Below are positions 9,363-17,949 of a DNA stretch of 64,000 nt, in pieces. The notes beneath the pieces are model-generated. The model was not told the origin of the DNA and ran no database searches. It was given only the letters and a program-made list of their open reading frames with translations. The position numbers and the translations under genes were made by a program. Positions within the stretch are counted from its first letter, which is position 1. The number at the start of each line of letters is the position of its first letter. The stretch is taken from contig NZ_CYPU01000039.1 in assembly GCF_001458195.1 (NCBI RefSeq), positions 496,093 through 560,092 of the forward strand, given 5' to 3'. Source of the DNA: Ruegeria atlantica. Lineage in GTDB: Bacteria > Pseudomonadota > Alphaproteobacteria > Rhodobacterales > Rhodobacteraceae.

Positions 9363-10478
9363 TCAGAGGTCTTGATGGAATTCGTCAATCAAGTGTTGAA
9401 CCACAGCCTTGCCGGGGTCATCACCTTTTGCCGCTGCCTCGGCATATACCCGGCGCTGGCGGGTGGCCGAGGTGCCGTTCTGGGCAATCTGCTGCAGCTT
9501 TGCCAACTCAGTCATGGTGCCCAGAGCTTCGGCGTCTTCGGCCAGCAGACCCATCAATTCGCCCATAAGTTCCGGCATGGGTTTGATTGAGCGATCTCCG
9601 AAGTCAATCATCCCTTCGCCAACGCCATAGCGCTGCGCACGCCAGCGGTTTTCGCCAATGAGAAAGCGATCGTATTGTCGCCACCTGAGATTTCGGTCTT
9701 TCAAGCGACATAGCATGCGCGTTAACGCCTGCACCATTGCGGCCAGTGAAAGTGCATGCTCCATGCGGGGCTGCACGTCCATGATCCGGGTTTCCAGCGT
9801 TGGATATTGGTGCGACGGTCGCAAATCCCACCAAATTTTCGTGGTGTCTTCGATCACGCCCAGTTCGACCAGAACGCCCGTAGTACGTTCATATTCGGAC
9901 CAGCCGGAAAAGATCGGCGGGAGTCCGGTCCGTGGCAAGTTGTCGAACACCGTTAACCTGTACGAAGACAGGCCGGTGTCCTCACCGTTCCAATATGGCG
10001 ATGACGTCGACAAGGCCAAGAGATGCGGCAGAAAGTAGGACAGCTGCGGAATCAGGTCGGCGCGCAAGGCTGAATCGGCCACCCCGATATGGACATGCAT
10101 GCCACAGATCAGCATACGCCGCGCCACTCCGCCCAACGCGTGTTGTAGCGCATCATATCGGTCTTTGCGCGTGTGTTGCTGTTTTTTCCAGTCGGCAAAG
10201 GGGTGGCAGGAAACAGCGATTGGGGCAAGGTTGTGCTCGGCGGCGCGTTTCGAAACGCAGGATCGCAAGCGTTTCAGATCCTCGCGCGCAGAGCTGATGG
10301 TCACATGCGGTCGCGTACCGACCTCGATCTGGCATTGCAGGAATTCGGGGCTGACCTGTCCTTCAAAATCGGCCTGGCAGGCTTCCATTAACGCGGCAGG
10401 CGCTTCGGCGAGTTCCAGACTGTCTCGATCTACCAGCAGATACTCTTCTTCGATGCCCAGCGTAAATTCCTGCTGCAT
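9363..10478 (-). CDS. ybdK: Carboxylate-amine ligase, YbdK/GCS2 family (glutamate-cysteine ligase-like)
   Basis: An ATP-grasp-like ligase of the glutamate-cysteine ligase type 2 family, 371 residues from the ATG at 10478. The N-terminus [13 protein letters not shown] contains the metal- and glutamate-binding acidic motif, and [10 protein letters not shown] near 140 is the second signature. The frame extends 32 residues upstream, but the family start and a GAGGG ribosome site favour this ATG. Members have weak gamma-glutamylcysteine activity in vitro; the true substrates are unknown. It sits alone between valine genes and a divergent methyltransferase gene, 139 bases from that gene's start. 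Confidence 0.88.
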   Translation of the reverse strand: MQQEFTLGIEEEYLLVDRDSLELAEAPAALMEACQADFEGQVSPEFLQCQIEVGTRPHVTISSAREDLKRLRSCVSKRAAEHNLAPIAVSCHPFADWKKQQHTRKDRYDALQHALGGVARRMLICGMHVHIGVADSALRADLIPQLSYFLPHLLALSTSSPYWNGEDTGLSSYRLTVFDNLPRTGLPPIFSGWSEYERTTGVLVELGVIEDTTKIWWDLRPSHQYPTLETRIMDVQPRMEHALSLAAMVQALTRMLCRLKDRNLRWRQYDRFLIGENRWRAQRYGVGEGMIDFGDRSIKPMPELMGELMGLLAEDAEALGTMTELAKLQQIAQNGTSATRQRRVYAEAAAKGDDPGKAVVQHLIDEFHQDL

Positions 10479-10617
10479 TCCGGCCCTCGCAACTTTGTTC
10501 CAACCAGTGAATACGGAATTTGTCTTTTTGCCAAGTGTTTGCCAGCTGGGTTCTTGCGAAGCCCCCACGAGCACAGGTAAGGAGGCGTCTAGACTGTCAC
10601 CAAACCCGGAGCGCCCC

Positions 10618-11469
10618 GTGAAACCAAGGAAATTCCCCCGGCTGAACGCCGCGCTTGATCGGTTTGGTGTGAAACTGATCGAAAAAGTGACCGAACGGGA
10701 CGAGCGCGCGCGCCTTGAGGCGTTTGAACGGGTAGGGGGTCTGACCCGCCCGGCCTATACCTTGTCACCGGGGATGGACGGGTTCGATATCACTCAATTG
10801 GTGTCGGAATACCAAGAACACTCTACTTCTCTGGAAGCTCTGAAAGACCCGGCGCGCAACAAGACCGGTTATCGAATTAACAATGGGTACTACGACAGCC
10901 CGGATGCGGATGCGCTGTATCTGATGATCCGCCGTTTCAAACCAAAACGCGTGATCGAGGTGGGTTGCGGCAACTCGACCCGTGTAACGCGGCAGGCGAT
11001 TATCGACAGCGGATTGCAGACCAACGTCACCGCAATCGATCCGTATCCACGGGCAGATATCGCGCATGTGGTGGACCAGTTCGAACAAAAACGTCTGGAA
11101 GAAGTCGATCCGGCATTGTTCGAGCATCTCGAATCCGGTGACGTGCTGTTCATCGATTCCAGCCACGTTGTTCGCATGAGCAATGACGTCGCGCACCTGT
11201 TCTGCCGCATCATTCCGGCGCTTAAACCCGGTGTGGTCATTCATGTGCACGATGTTTTTCTGCCTTATGAATATCCTAAACGGTTCTTCTATGATTGCCC
11301 GGGCTGGGGTGAGCAGTACATGCTGCATGCACTCCTGCAATCTAGTGCATATTCAATGCTTTGGCCTGGATACTACCTGCAACAGGATCGCCCCGATGCG
11401 GTCGAATCCTTGCCATTTTTGAAGGCCGGTCGCGCCCAAAGCATATGGGTTCAGGTCAAAGAAAATTGA
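10618..11469 (+). CDS. Class I SAM-dependent methyltransferase-like protein
   Basis: A 283-residue protein with a Rossmann-type methyltransferase core: motif [18 protein letters not shown] near residue 105, motif [14 protein letters not shown], and the LFIDSSHVV...[12 protein letters not shown] segment typical of the Methyltransf_24 group. In that group this places carbohydrate- or polysaccharide-linked methyltransferases. The acceptor is unknown. The start is taken as GTG 10618, with CCGGAG seven bases upstream; the frame is open further up but there overlaps the divergent ligase gene. Nothing nearby tells its substrate. Confidence 0.8.
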   Translation: MKPRKFPRLNAALDRFGVKLIEKVTERDERARLEAFERVGGLTRPAYTLSPGMDGFDITQLVSEYQEHSTSLEALKDPARNKTGYRINNGYYDSPDADALYLMIRRFKPKRVIEVGCGNSTRVTRQAIIDSGLQTNVTAIDPYPRADIAHVVDQFEQKRLEEVDPALFEHLESGDVLFIDSSHVVRMSNDVAHLFCRIIPALKPGVVIHVHDVFLPYEYPKRFFYDCPGWGEQYMLHALLQSSAYSMLWPGYYLQQDRPDAVESLPFLKAGRAQSIWVQVKEN

Positions 11470-11531
11470 TCAGTTAGTGATCCGGCGCGTCTAAGCGCCC
11501 GTACCCCTTTCTATAACTAGCTGGAGAGGAG

Positions 11532-12017
11532 ATGACAGCCATGTTTCGTCGTACGTTTATGGGCGCCGCCGCCGCAATTGCACTGACACTGCCTGTAAAA
11601 GCACAGGCTGCAGATATCGTGGATACCGCAGTGTCGGCCGGGTCCTTCAACACATTGGTCGCCGCTGTTCAGGCTGCGGGTCTTGTCGACACGTTGAAAA
11701 GTGACGGACCGTTCACAGTGTTCGCACCGACTGATGAAGCTTTTGCGGCATTGCCCGAAGGTACGGTGGAAACACTGCTGTTGCCGGAGAACAAAGACCA
11801 ATTGGTCGAAATCCTGACCTATCACGTGGTTCCCGCCAAGGTGATGTCCGGTGACATCGCTGGCAAACGCGCCAAGGTCCTGACCGTGCAAGGCGATCGC
11901 CTGAGTGTAAATGCAAAGAACGGCGTGAAAGTGAACGGTGCCGAAGTCACTCAGGCCGATATTGAGACGAGCAATGGCGTGATCCACGTTGTCGACGCTG
12001 TGATCCTGCCGGAATAA
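11532..12017 (+). CDS. Secreted fasciclin-domain (FAS1) protein
   Basis: A 161-residue single-domain FAS1 adhesion-type protein. The signal peptide is clear ([17 protein letters not shown], cleaved near KAQA-AD). The domain shows both conserved blocks: H1 [17 protein letters not shown] near 65 and H2 with the central YH in [13 protein letters not shown], and it ends [14 protein letters not shown]. It is likely periplasmic or released; FAS1 proteins mediate adhesion or cell-surface contacts. The start at 11532 has ribosome site GGAGAGG; a second in-frame ATG at 11541 is possible. It is a single-gene unit closed by a terminator. Confidence 0.92.
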   Translation: MTAMFRRTFMGAAAAIALTLPVKAQAADIVDTAVSAGSFNTLVAAVQAAGLVDTLKSDGPFTVFAPTDEAFAALPEGTVETLLLPENKDQLVEILTYHVVPAKVMSGDIAGKRAKVLTVQGDRLSVNAKNGVKVNGAEVTQADIETSNGVIHVVDAVILPE

Positions 12018-12036
12018 GATACTTTGATTTCATGAA

Positions 12037-12065
12037 AAAGCCCCGGTCCTTGTGGCCGGGGCTTT
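12037..12065. terminator. Bidirectional terminator between fasciclin and L,D-transpeptidase genes
   Basis: Ten-base-pair stem AAAGCCCCGG / CCGGGGCTTT with a 9-base loop. A- and T-runs on both sides let it serve both convergent genes. Confidence 0.88.
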
Positions 12066-12069
12066 ATCA

Positions 12070-12669
12070 TCAGACCAGTCTGACCTGGGTTCCGACCTGG
12101 ACGAGAGGAAACAATTCCTCGACATGTTGATTGTACAGGCCGATGCACCCGGACGAGCTTTGGCGCCCGATTTTTCGCGTATCGTGGGTGCCGTGCACAA
12201 GATAGGCTGGCCAGCCCAGATACATTGCACGGGTGCCCAACGGGTTGCCTGGTTCACCACCTTCCATACGCACTGGCAAAAGCGGATCACGCTCGCGCAT
12301 CGACGCGGTTGGTGTCCAACTGGGATTTTCAGCCTTGCGCACAACCTTGGTATAACCGCGCTTCGTCAGCTCTTCGCTCATCGGTACCGAACTAGGGTAC
12401 AGTTTGTAGGTGCCATTTGGCCCCCAATAGTGCACCGCGCGGCTTGTGATATCGGCCAGCAAAGCCCCAGCGCCCAGCTGGTCAAAATGGTCCTGCCAGT
12501 TCTGTTGCGAGAAGGACGAGACATTGCGGCGCACCGGCAGTTGCGTGCTGATCGCCTCTTCTGTCGTTGGGAAAGCATCTGAGCTTTGGGCGCGCATAAG
12601 CGTCGGCGTCGCTAGGACGGACGCAGCACCCAGCAAGGCGGTACGACGATTAATACGGGAACTGGACAC
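12070..12669 (-). CDS. L,D-transpeptidase (YkuD domain), exported
   Basis: A cell-wall cross-linking enzyme that forms 3-3 bonds or attaches proteins to peptidoglycan in the periplasm. Its 199 residues begin with a twin-arginine-like leader (SRINRRTALLGAASVLATP, cleaved near MRAQ). The YkuD active-site block HGTHDTRKIGRQSSSGCIG is intact around the catalytic Cys near residue 180. The usual arginine after Cys-Ile is replaced by glycine, a variant I recall from related roseobacter proteins. It is a single gene, convergent with the fasciclin gene, with no cell-wall neighbours. Confidence 0.92.
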   Translation of the reverse strand: MSSSRINRRTALLGAASVLATPTLMRAQSSDAFPTTEEAISTQLPVRRNVSSFSQQNWQDHFDQLGAGALLADITSRAVHYWGPNGTYKLYPSSVPMSEELTKRGYTKVVRKAENPSWTPTASMRERDPLLPVRMEGGEPGNPLGTRAMYLGWPAYLVHGTHDTRKIGRQSSSGCIGLYNQHVEELFPLVQVGTQVRLV

Positions 12670-12786
12670 GGATGCCTCCTGAAGGAATGCTCTATGGTTT
12701 CGGGCAATTTAGTAACTGCTTTCCCTCAGGGCCAGATGCTTGGCTTAAATTTTCCGTGAGATTTACACATTTGACGCAGTTTATTG

Positions 12787-12823
12787 CCTGTCCGGACGGG
12801 GGAATACTCGGTGTCCGGACAGG
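12787..12823. repeat. Perfect 11-bp inverted repeat in an intergenic region
   Basis: CCTGTCCGGAC (12787-12797) and GTCCGGACAGG (12813-12823) are exact inverse copies separated by 15 bases, with TTTTG after the right arm. They lie in the ~400-base gap between the transpeptidase and mmsA. No gene on the plus strand ends before it, so a normal terminator is unlikely. It could be an operator or a relic of a mobile element. Confidence 0.6.
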
Positions 12824-12865
12824 TTTTGCTGTTTGCGGGACACGGCTTGGGGTATTTTTTCGGGT

Positions 12866-12994
12866 ATGTCTGCTCCAATTCCAGAGGACAGGCCCGCAGA
12901 TGTTCGGAGACCGCACGATATGACCAAGAAATCGGAAACCTTGGAAATTCGCGTATCTTATGAGTTGAAAAGCAAGTTGGCAGATCTGAGCTAG
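12866..12994 (+). pseudogene. Possible truncated ribbon-helix-helix-like fragment
   Basis: A 42-codon open frame (ATG 12866; second ATG 12920) whose end reads MTKKSETLEIRVSYELKSK and then stops at ADLS. The pattern of a short strand (TLEIRVSYELK) and a helix start resembles the first half of small ribbon-helix-helix DNA-binding proteins, but the second helix is missing. It may be the 5' relic of a lost gene, or chance. A 7-bp hairpin (TAGTTCT/AGAACTA, 12992-13008) covers the stop. Weak evidence. Confidence 0.3.
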
Positions 12995-13028
12995 TTCTTA
13001 CAGAACTAATCCCTTGTTAATCAGCGAT

Positions 13029-13054
13029 AAAGGCCGCCCGTTGTGGCGGCCTTT
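13029..13054 (-). terminator. Terminator downstream of mmsA
   Basis: Stem AAAGGCCGCC / GGCGGCCTTT with loop CGTTGT, 20 bases after the mmsA stop on the minus strand. The T-run is short (CTTTATC), so it is of moderate strength. Confidence 0.75.
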
Positions 13055-13074
13055 GGCGTTTGTGGAGCGAAATA

Positions 13075-14574
13075 TCAGTCCATCGCTTTGAAATTGAACT
13101 CGCCACCTTCTTTGATGCCCGACGGCCAACGGGCCGTAACGGTTTTCGTGCGGGTGTAGAACTTGAAGCTGTCCGGACCGTGCTGGTTCAGGTCACCAAA
13201 CATGGATTTCTTCCAGCCGCCAAAGGTGTGGTAGGCCAGCGGAACTGGGATCGGAACGTTGATACCGACCATGCCGATATTCACACGGCTGGCAAAGTCG
13301 CGCGCGGTGTCGCCATCGCGCGTGAAGATTGCCGTGCCGTTGCCGTACTCGTGATCCATCGCCAGTTTCAGCGCTTCTTCATAAGAGCCTGCGCGCACGG
13401 TCGACAGAACCGGGCCAAAGATTTCTTGCTTGTAGATGTCCATCTCAGGCGTCACGTTATCGAACAGGTGCGGGCCGACAAAGAAGCCGTCCTCATAGCC
13501 CTGCAAGCTGAAGTCGCGGTTATCAACAACCAGCTTCGCGCCTTGTTCTACGCCCGAATTGATGAGGCCGAGGATACGCTCTTTGGCAGCACCTGTTACA
13601 ACTGGGCCCATGTCGACGTCATCGCCGGCGGTGTAAGGGCCGACCTTCAGCTTTTCAACACGCGGGATCAGCTTTTCGATCAGAGCGTCGGCGGTTTCTT
13701 CGCCAACGGGCACAGCAACCGAGATGGCCATGCAGCGTTCGCCCGCCGCGCCAAACCCGGCACCGACCAGAGCGTCGGCAGCCTGATCCAGATCCGCGTC
13801 AGGCATGACGATCATGTGGTTCTTGGCGCCGCCGAAACACTGCGCGCGCTTACCGTTCGCAGTCGCGCGGGAATAGATGTATTGCGCGATCGGGGTCGAG
13901 CCAACAAAGGACACGCCCTGAATGGTATCGCTGTCCAGCAGAGTGTCCACGGCCTCTTTGTCGCCATTGACGACCTGGAAGACGCCCTTGGGCAGGCCGG
14001 CTTCGACAAACAGCTCTGCTAGCATCAGGGGAACGGAGGGATCACGCTCGGACGGTTTCAGAACCACTGCGTTGCCGCAGGCCAGGGCAGGGCCTACGTG
14101 CCAAAGCGGCATCATGGCTGGGAAGTTGAACGGCATAATGGATGCAACAACACCCAGCGGCTGCCGCATGGAATACATGTCGATACCCGGGCCTGCACTG
14201 TCGGTGAACTCACCCTTCAGCATCTGCGGTGCAGCGATGCAGTATTCGATCACTTCCAGACCGCGCTGCAAGTCGCCCTTGGCGTCTGGGATGGTTTTGC
14301 CATGCTCGCGGCTGAGCGCCTCGGCCAACTTGTCCATGTCGCGGTTCATCAGGTGAACCATGGCCATCATGACACGTGCGCGTTTCTGTGGATTGGTTGC
14401 ACCCCAGGCAAGCTGCGCAGCGGCTGCGCTTTCGATTGCCGCCGTGGTTTCGGCAGCACTTGCCATCGGGCACTTGTACTGAACCTCGCCAGTGGCGGGG
14501 TTAAAGACGTCGTCAAATCGTCCTGAGGTTCCGGCGACATTCTCGCCGTTGATGAAATGGGACAGCTCGGTCAT
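13075..14574 (-). CDS. mmsA: Methylmalonate-semialdehyde dehydrogenase (CoA-acylating)
   Basis: Converts methylmalonate semialdehyde to propionyl-CoA at the end of valine (and thymine) degradation. It has 499 residues from ATG 14574, with ribosome site GGAGG. Aldehyde dehydrogenase features are complete: MPFNFPAMMP near 150, the NAD-site loop SFVGSTPIAQYIYSRA near 230, and the catalytic cysteine in GAAGERCMAISVAV near 285, the form typical of MmsA. The upstream open frame belongs to the divergent LysR region and is not real coding sequence. It lies 5 kb from mmsB, so the two need separate promoters. Confidence 0.96.
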   Translation of the reverse strand: MTELSHFINGENVAGTSGRFDDVFNPATGEVQYKCPMASAAETTAAIESAAAAQLAWGATNPQKRARVMMAMVHLMNRDMDKLAEALSREHGKTIPDAKGDLQRGLEVIEYCIAAPQMLKGEFTDSAGPGIDMYSMRQPLGVVASIMPFNFPAMMPLWHVGPALACGNAVVLKPSERDPSVPLMLAELFVEAGLPKGVFQVVNGDKEAVDTLLDSDTIQGVSFVGSTPIAQYIYSRATANGKRAQCFGGAKNHMIVMPDADLDQAADALVGAGFGAAGERCMAISVAVPVGEETADALIEKLIPRVEKLKVGPYTAGDDVDMGPVVTGAAKERILGLINSGVEQGAKLVVDNRDFSLQGYEDGFFVGPHLFDNVTPEMDIYKQEIFGPVLSTVRAGSYEEALKLAMDHEYGNGTAIFTRDGDTARDFASRVNIGMVGINVPIPVPLAYHTFGGWKKSMFGDLNQHGPDSFKFYTRTKTVTARWPSGIKEGGEFNFKAMD

Positions 14575-14594
14575 TGCAGATCTCCTCCGATGCG

Positions 14595-14607
14595 TTTGTG
14601 CGCACAA
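14595..14607. promoter_or_regulatory. LysR-type operator in the mmsA/lysR divergent gap
   Basis: TTGTGCGCACAA (14596-14607) is a perfect palindrome. With the T at 14595 it fits the T-N11-A form bound by LysR proteins. It lies 22 bases before the mmsA ATG and 72 before the regulator start, a fitting place for shared control. Confidence 0.6.
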
Positions 14608-14678
14608 TAGGCTTGCATAAATTGCTTGAACAGAGGCAATGTCCCAAAGATGTTTTGCAAAAATGCAAAGGGCAGGCC

Positions 14679-15581
14679 GTGACACCAAACTGGGATGATA
14701 TGCGGGTCTTTTTGGCCGTCGCGCGAGAAGAAAGCCTTTCGGCTGCCGGGCGTCAGCTGAAGATCGACCCAGCCACCGTCGGGCGACGGATTGCTCGGTT
14801 GGAAACCTCATTGGAAGCCCCCCTGTTTACCAAATCGCAACAAGGCTACCTTTTGACTGCTGCGGGCGAACGCCTGATGGAACACGGGCAAAAAGCAGAA
14901 GAGGCGATGCGCGCGGCGGCTGGCGCGATGGCGGGAACGTCGAAAACGCTCAGCGGACAAATACGGATTGGCGCGCCGGACGGGTCGGCTAACTATCTTT
15001 TGCCGCAGGTCTGCGCAAAAATCAGCGATGCAAACCCCGATCTGGATATTCAGATTCTGGCCCTACCGCGCGTGATCAACCTGTCTCGGCGTGAGGCGGA
15101 TATGGCGGTGACCGTCAGTGCACCAACAGCTGGGAGCCTTCTGGTCCAGAAAATCACCGATTACAAACTGCACCTTGTTGCGATGCGCGACTATCTGGCC
15201 TCTTACCCGGCAATCCGTGCGATCCAGGACCTGAGTGGCCATCGCATGATTGGCTACATTCCGGATATGATCTTTGACCGCGAGCTGGATTATCTAGTGG
15301 ATATCGGTGTTGACCGTGTCGCGCTTGCATCGAATTCGGTGTCGGTTCAGCTGCGGCAGGCCACGCTTGGAACGGGGGTTTGCGTGGCGCATGACTTCAC
15401 CTTGCCGTTTCATCCCAACCTGCAGAAAATCCTGACGGATCAGGTGAGTTTGACCCGGAGTTTTCACCTGGTGCGACATCAGGGCGATCAGCGGAATGAA
15501 AGATTGAACCGGTTTGCGCAGGCCTTGACGCAGGGTATTCGGGAAGAGGTTGAGCGGCTTGAGGCTCAAGTGTCACCTTGA
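14679..15581 (+). CDS. LysR-family transcriptional regulator, likely of mmsA
   Basis: A 300-residue DNA-binding regulator. The N-terminal winged helix reads WDDMRVFLAVAREESLSAAGRQL then the recognition helix around PATVGRRIARLE, followed by a substrate-binding co-inducer domain. The start is GTG 14679, with AGG six bases upstream; the frame is open further up but overlaps mmsA control DNA. It is divergent from mmsA over ~100 bases containing a T-N11-A palindrome, so it probably senses a valine- or propionate-related metabolite. The ligand is not readable. Confidence 0.88.
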   Translation: MTPNWDDMRVFLAVAREESLSAAGRQLKIDPATVGRRIARLETSLEAPLFTKSQQGYLLTAAGERLMEHGQKAEEAMRAAAGAMAGTSKTLSGQIRIGAPDGSANYLLPQVCAKISDANPDLDIQILALPRVINLSRREADMAVTVSAPTAGSLLVQKITDYKLHLVAMRDYLASYPAIRAIQDLSGHRMIGYIPDMIFDRELDYLVDIGVDRVALASNSVSVQLRQATLGTGVCVAHDFTLPFHPNLQKILTDQVSLTRSFHLVRHQGDQRNERLNRFAQALTQGIREEVERLEAQVSP

Positions 15582-15641
15582 CAGGTTTAAGCATTCCGGC
15601 AACGCTTTGGAAAACAGGACATTATTTCGGAGGTAACGCTT

Positions 15642-16079
15642 ATGCTCGTTCAGGCCATTCTGAAATCCAAGGCTACCGGAGGGGTCGAGACAGTCAGCCC
15701 GACAATCACTGTGGCTGACGCCTCGAAAATCCTGGCCGAAAAACGGATCGGGACGGTTGTTGTATCAGAAGATGGCGGCGAAACGGCATCTGGCATCCTT
15801 TCCGAGCGGGACATCGTAAGGGAGTTGGCCGCAAGCGGCAGTGGTTGCCTGGCGCAGCCAGTCAGCGCCTATATGACCCGTAACCTTGTGACAGCCACTC
15901 AGCAGGACACGGTTCAGGATATCATGACCCGCATGACCGAAGGGCGCTTTCGCCACATGCCCGTTGTCGAAGATGGCAAGCTGGTGGGGATCGTCACACT
16001 GGGCGACGTGGTAAAGGCGCAGCTGGCAGAACTGGCTATGGAAAAAGACGCGCTGCAAGGCATGATCATGGGGCATTGA
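15642..16079 (+). CDS. Two-CBS-domain protein
   Basis: A 145-residue protein consisting only of a CBS pair. CBS1 spans roughly residues 10-75 (GIGTVVVSEDG, ILSERDIVREL) and CBS2 about 78-135 (MTRNLVTATQQDTV, RHMPVVEDGKLVGIVTLGDVVK). Such Bateman modules bind adenine nucleotides or NADH and sense cell energy state. No enzymatic or transport domain is attached. It has a good ribosome site (GGAGG) and lies between the LysR gene and coaD. The target is unknown. Confidence 0.9.
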   Translation: MLVQAILKSKATGGVETVSPTITVADASKILAEKRIGTVVVSEDGGETASGILSERDIVRELAASGSGCLAQPVSAYMTRNLVTATQQDTVQDIMTRMTEGRFRHMPVVEDGKLVGIVTLGDVVKAQLAELAMEKDALQGMIMGH

Positions 16080-16164
16080 GGCCCTTGAACCCCAAAGCTG
16101 CCTCTTGCACCTGCGGCGAAGTTATGTTTGCTTGCGCAGAAATTTTATTGCGCAGGAGGCCGCG

Positions 16165-16656
16165 ATGAGGGTTGGATTATATCCCGGAACATTCGATCCA
16201 ATCACCTTGGGTCATATCGATATCATTCGCCGTGCGGCTGCTTTGGTGGACAAGCTCGTCATTGGCGTCGCGATCAACCGCGACAAGGGCCCATTGTTCT
16301 CACTTGAGGAACGCGTTGCGATGATCGAGGTGGAATGCGCCCATCTGACTGAGCAAACGGGAACCGAAATCGTTGCGCATCCCTTTGAAAACCTGCTGAT
16401 CGACTGCGCCCGTGATGTTGGGGCGCAGATCATTGTCCGCGGGCTGCGGGCTGTTGCGGATTTTGAATATGAATTCCAGATGGTCGGGATGAACCGGGCG
16501 TTGGACGACACGGTCGAGACGGTCTTCCTGATGGCCGAGGCGCGGCATCAGGCCATTGCCTCCAAATTGGTTAAGGAAATCGCCCGGTTGGACGGGGACG
16601 TGTCGAAATTCGTCACGCCCCGCGTTAATGCCGCGCTACGTGATCGTTTAAGCTAG
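16165..16656 (+). CDS. coaD: Phosphopantetheine adenylyltransferase
   Basis: The fourth step of CoA synthesis: transfers AMP to 4'-phosphopantetheine. The 163 residues match the bacterial family length. Motifs are LYPGTFDPITLGHIDIIRRA at the start (nucleotidyltransferase HxGH as LGHI) and the C-terminal block with VSKFVTPRVNAALRDRL. The start at 16165 has GGAGG; an upstream in-frame start adds 20 unrelated residues. The last 9 bases overlap the end of the convergent gap gene, with no terminator between. Confidence 0.97.
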   Translation: MRVGLYPGTFDPITLGHIDIIRRAAALVDKLVIGVAINRDKGPLFSLEERVAMIEVECAHLTEQTGTEIVAHPFENLLIDCARDVGAQIIVRGLRAVADFEYEFQMVGMNRALDDTVETVFLMAEARHQAIASKLVKEIARLDGDVSKFVTPRVNAALRDRLS

Positions 16657-17652
16657 GGCACCCATCGCTGCGGCAGTGTCCAGCATCCGGTTCGAGAAAC
16701 CCCATTCGTTATCATACCATGCCAGCACACGCACCAGTGTGCCGTCGGTCACCTTGGTTTCCGGCAGCGAAACGGTCGAGCTATGTGGGTCGTGGTTGAA
16801 ATCCACCGAGATCAGCGGGCGGTTCTCTGCCGCCAAAACTCCGGGGATTCTGGCTGCGGCTTCGGTAAACAGCGCGTTGACTTCGTCCTCGGTCGTCGGG
16901 CGCGAGACTTCAGCGACCAGATCAACCACGGACACGTTCGGTGTTGGGACACGAATAGCTTGACCTGTCAGCTTACCGGCCAGTTGCGGCAAGACGAGGC
17001 CAACGGCAGAGGCCGCGCCCGTAGTGGTCGGGATCATCGACAATGCTGCCGCGCGTGACAGATATGGGTCTTTTCCGGCAGTGTCGTGGACGGGTTGGCT
17101 GGCTGTGTAGGCGTGAACCGTGGTCATGTTGCCGTGGACAATGCCTAGCCCTGCGTCCAGCGCTGCGGCCACCGGTGACAGGCAGTTGGTGGTACAAGAC
17201 GCATTAGACACTACGTTATCTTCGGCCGTAAGCTCGTGATCGTTAACGCCAAACACGATCGTTTTCACAGCGCCATCGCCGCGGGCTGGGGCCGAGATCA
17301 AGACTTTCTTTGATCCGTTCGCGAAATGGCGCGATGCGGCTTCGCGTGTGCGAAATACGCCAGTGCATTCCAGAACGACGTCCACATCGGACCAATCCAG
17401 TTTTTCCGGCTCACGCTCGCTGCTCAGGCGGATTGGACCGTTTCCAACATCCAGGCCTTCCTCGGTCAAAGTGACCGGTTTGTCGTACCGGCCATGGACG
17501 CTGTCGAATTCGAACAGATGCGCGTTCATTTCCGGCTTCGCCAAGTCGTTTATCGCAACGATTTCAACATCCGTGCGCCCGGATTCCATGACCGCCCGCA
17601 GCACGCCGCGTCCGATCCGTCCAAATCCGTTGATTGCCAGCTTGAGTGTCAT
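16648..17652 (-). CDS. gap: Glyceraldehyde-3-phosphate dehydrogenase, paralogue 1
   Basis: A phosphorylating GAPDH of 334 residues. The start MTLKLAINGFGRIGRG and the catalytic cysteine in SNASCTTNC near 152 are intact. The second strand of the NAD fold reads VAINDL, keeping the aspartate that selects NAD+ over NADP+. It is the downstream copy of two gap genes in tandem, separated by ~300 bases with a 47-residue membrane protein and a palindrome GTTAGCGCTAAC directly upstream. The ribosome site GGAGCAGGAC favours ATG 17652. Glycolytic direction is likely from the cofactor residue (inference). Confidence 0.96.
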   Translation of the reverse strand: MTLKLAINGFGRIGRGVLRAVMESGRTDVEIVAINDLAKPEMNAHLFEFDSVHGRYDKPVTLTEEGLDVGNGPIRLSSEREPEKLDWSDVDVVLECTGVFRTREAASRHFANGSKKVLISAPARGDGAVKTIVFGVNDHELTAEDNVVSNASCTTNCLSPVAAALDAGLGIVHGNMTTVHAYTASQPVHDTAGKDPYLSRAAALSMIPTTTGAASAVGLVLPQLAGKLTGQAIRVPTPNVSVVDLVAEVSRPTTEDEVNALFTEAAARIPGVLAAENRPLISVDFNHDPHSSTVSLPETKVTDGTLVRVLAWYDNEWGFSNRMLDTAAAMGALA

Positions 17653-17685
17653 GTCCTGCTCCGTCCGAAATGCGGCCAACGTGAA

Positions 17686-17697
17686 GTTAGCGCTAAC
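17686..17697. promoter_or_regulatory. LacI-type palindromic operator before gap paralogue 1
   Basis: GTTAGCGCTAAC is a perfect 12-bp palindrome with the central CG typical of LacI-family sites, 34 bases before the gap ATG. Related sites lie before the second gap gene (19039-19081) and before the aldolase gene (60215-60226). Confidence 0.7.
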
Positions 17698-17734
17698 AAA
17701 GCCAGTTCAGAGGAAAAGTCAAGCAAAACCTCTG

Positions 17735-17878
17735 TCACCGCCAGAAGGCGAGCCAGTCCAGAAAGGTGTAGAGTTTCTTGCCAAGGAACACGAATTGTTC
17801 GGTTCCAAAGAAGGCATAGCTGATAACGAATAAGCCCAGAATGAGCAGGGCAAGCCAGATGGCGATTTGATTTGTCAT
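17735..17878 (-). CDS. 47-residue single-span membrane protein between the gap genes
   Basis: A short ORF, below the size of usual ORF lists. It begins MTNQIAIWLALLILGLFVIS, a single transmembrane helix, continues through YAFFGTEQFVFLGKKLYTF and ends LDWLAFWR, an amphipathic, Trp-rich tail. Similar proteins of about 50 residues ending in a D-W/Y-L-A-F-W-R tail are, as I recall, common beside gap genes in this order. It lies between the two gap paralogues on the same strand. No function is known. A terminator hairpin separates it from the upstream gap gene. The start has GGGGCAAGC before it. Confidence 0.7.
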   Translation of the reverse strand: MTNQIAIWLALLILGLFVISYAFFGTEQFVFLGKKLYTFLDWLAFWR

Positions 17879-17892
17879 GCTTGCCCCGGACG

Positions 17893-17927
17893 AAAACGCC
17901 CGCCCAGTTAACCTGAGCGGGCGAAAA
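17893..17927 (-). terminator. Terminator between gap paralogue 2 and the small membrane protein
   Basis: Stem CGCCCGC (17897-17903) / GCGGGCG (17917-17923), with TTTTC following on the minus strand. It should end most transcripts of the upstream gap gene. Confidence 0.7.
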
Positions 17928-17949
17928 GGTTCAAGATTTCAAAGCAACC

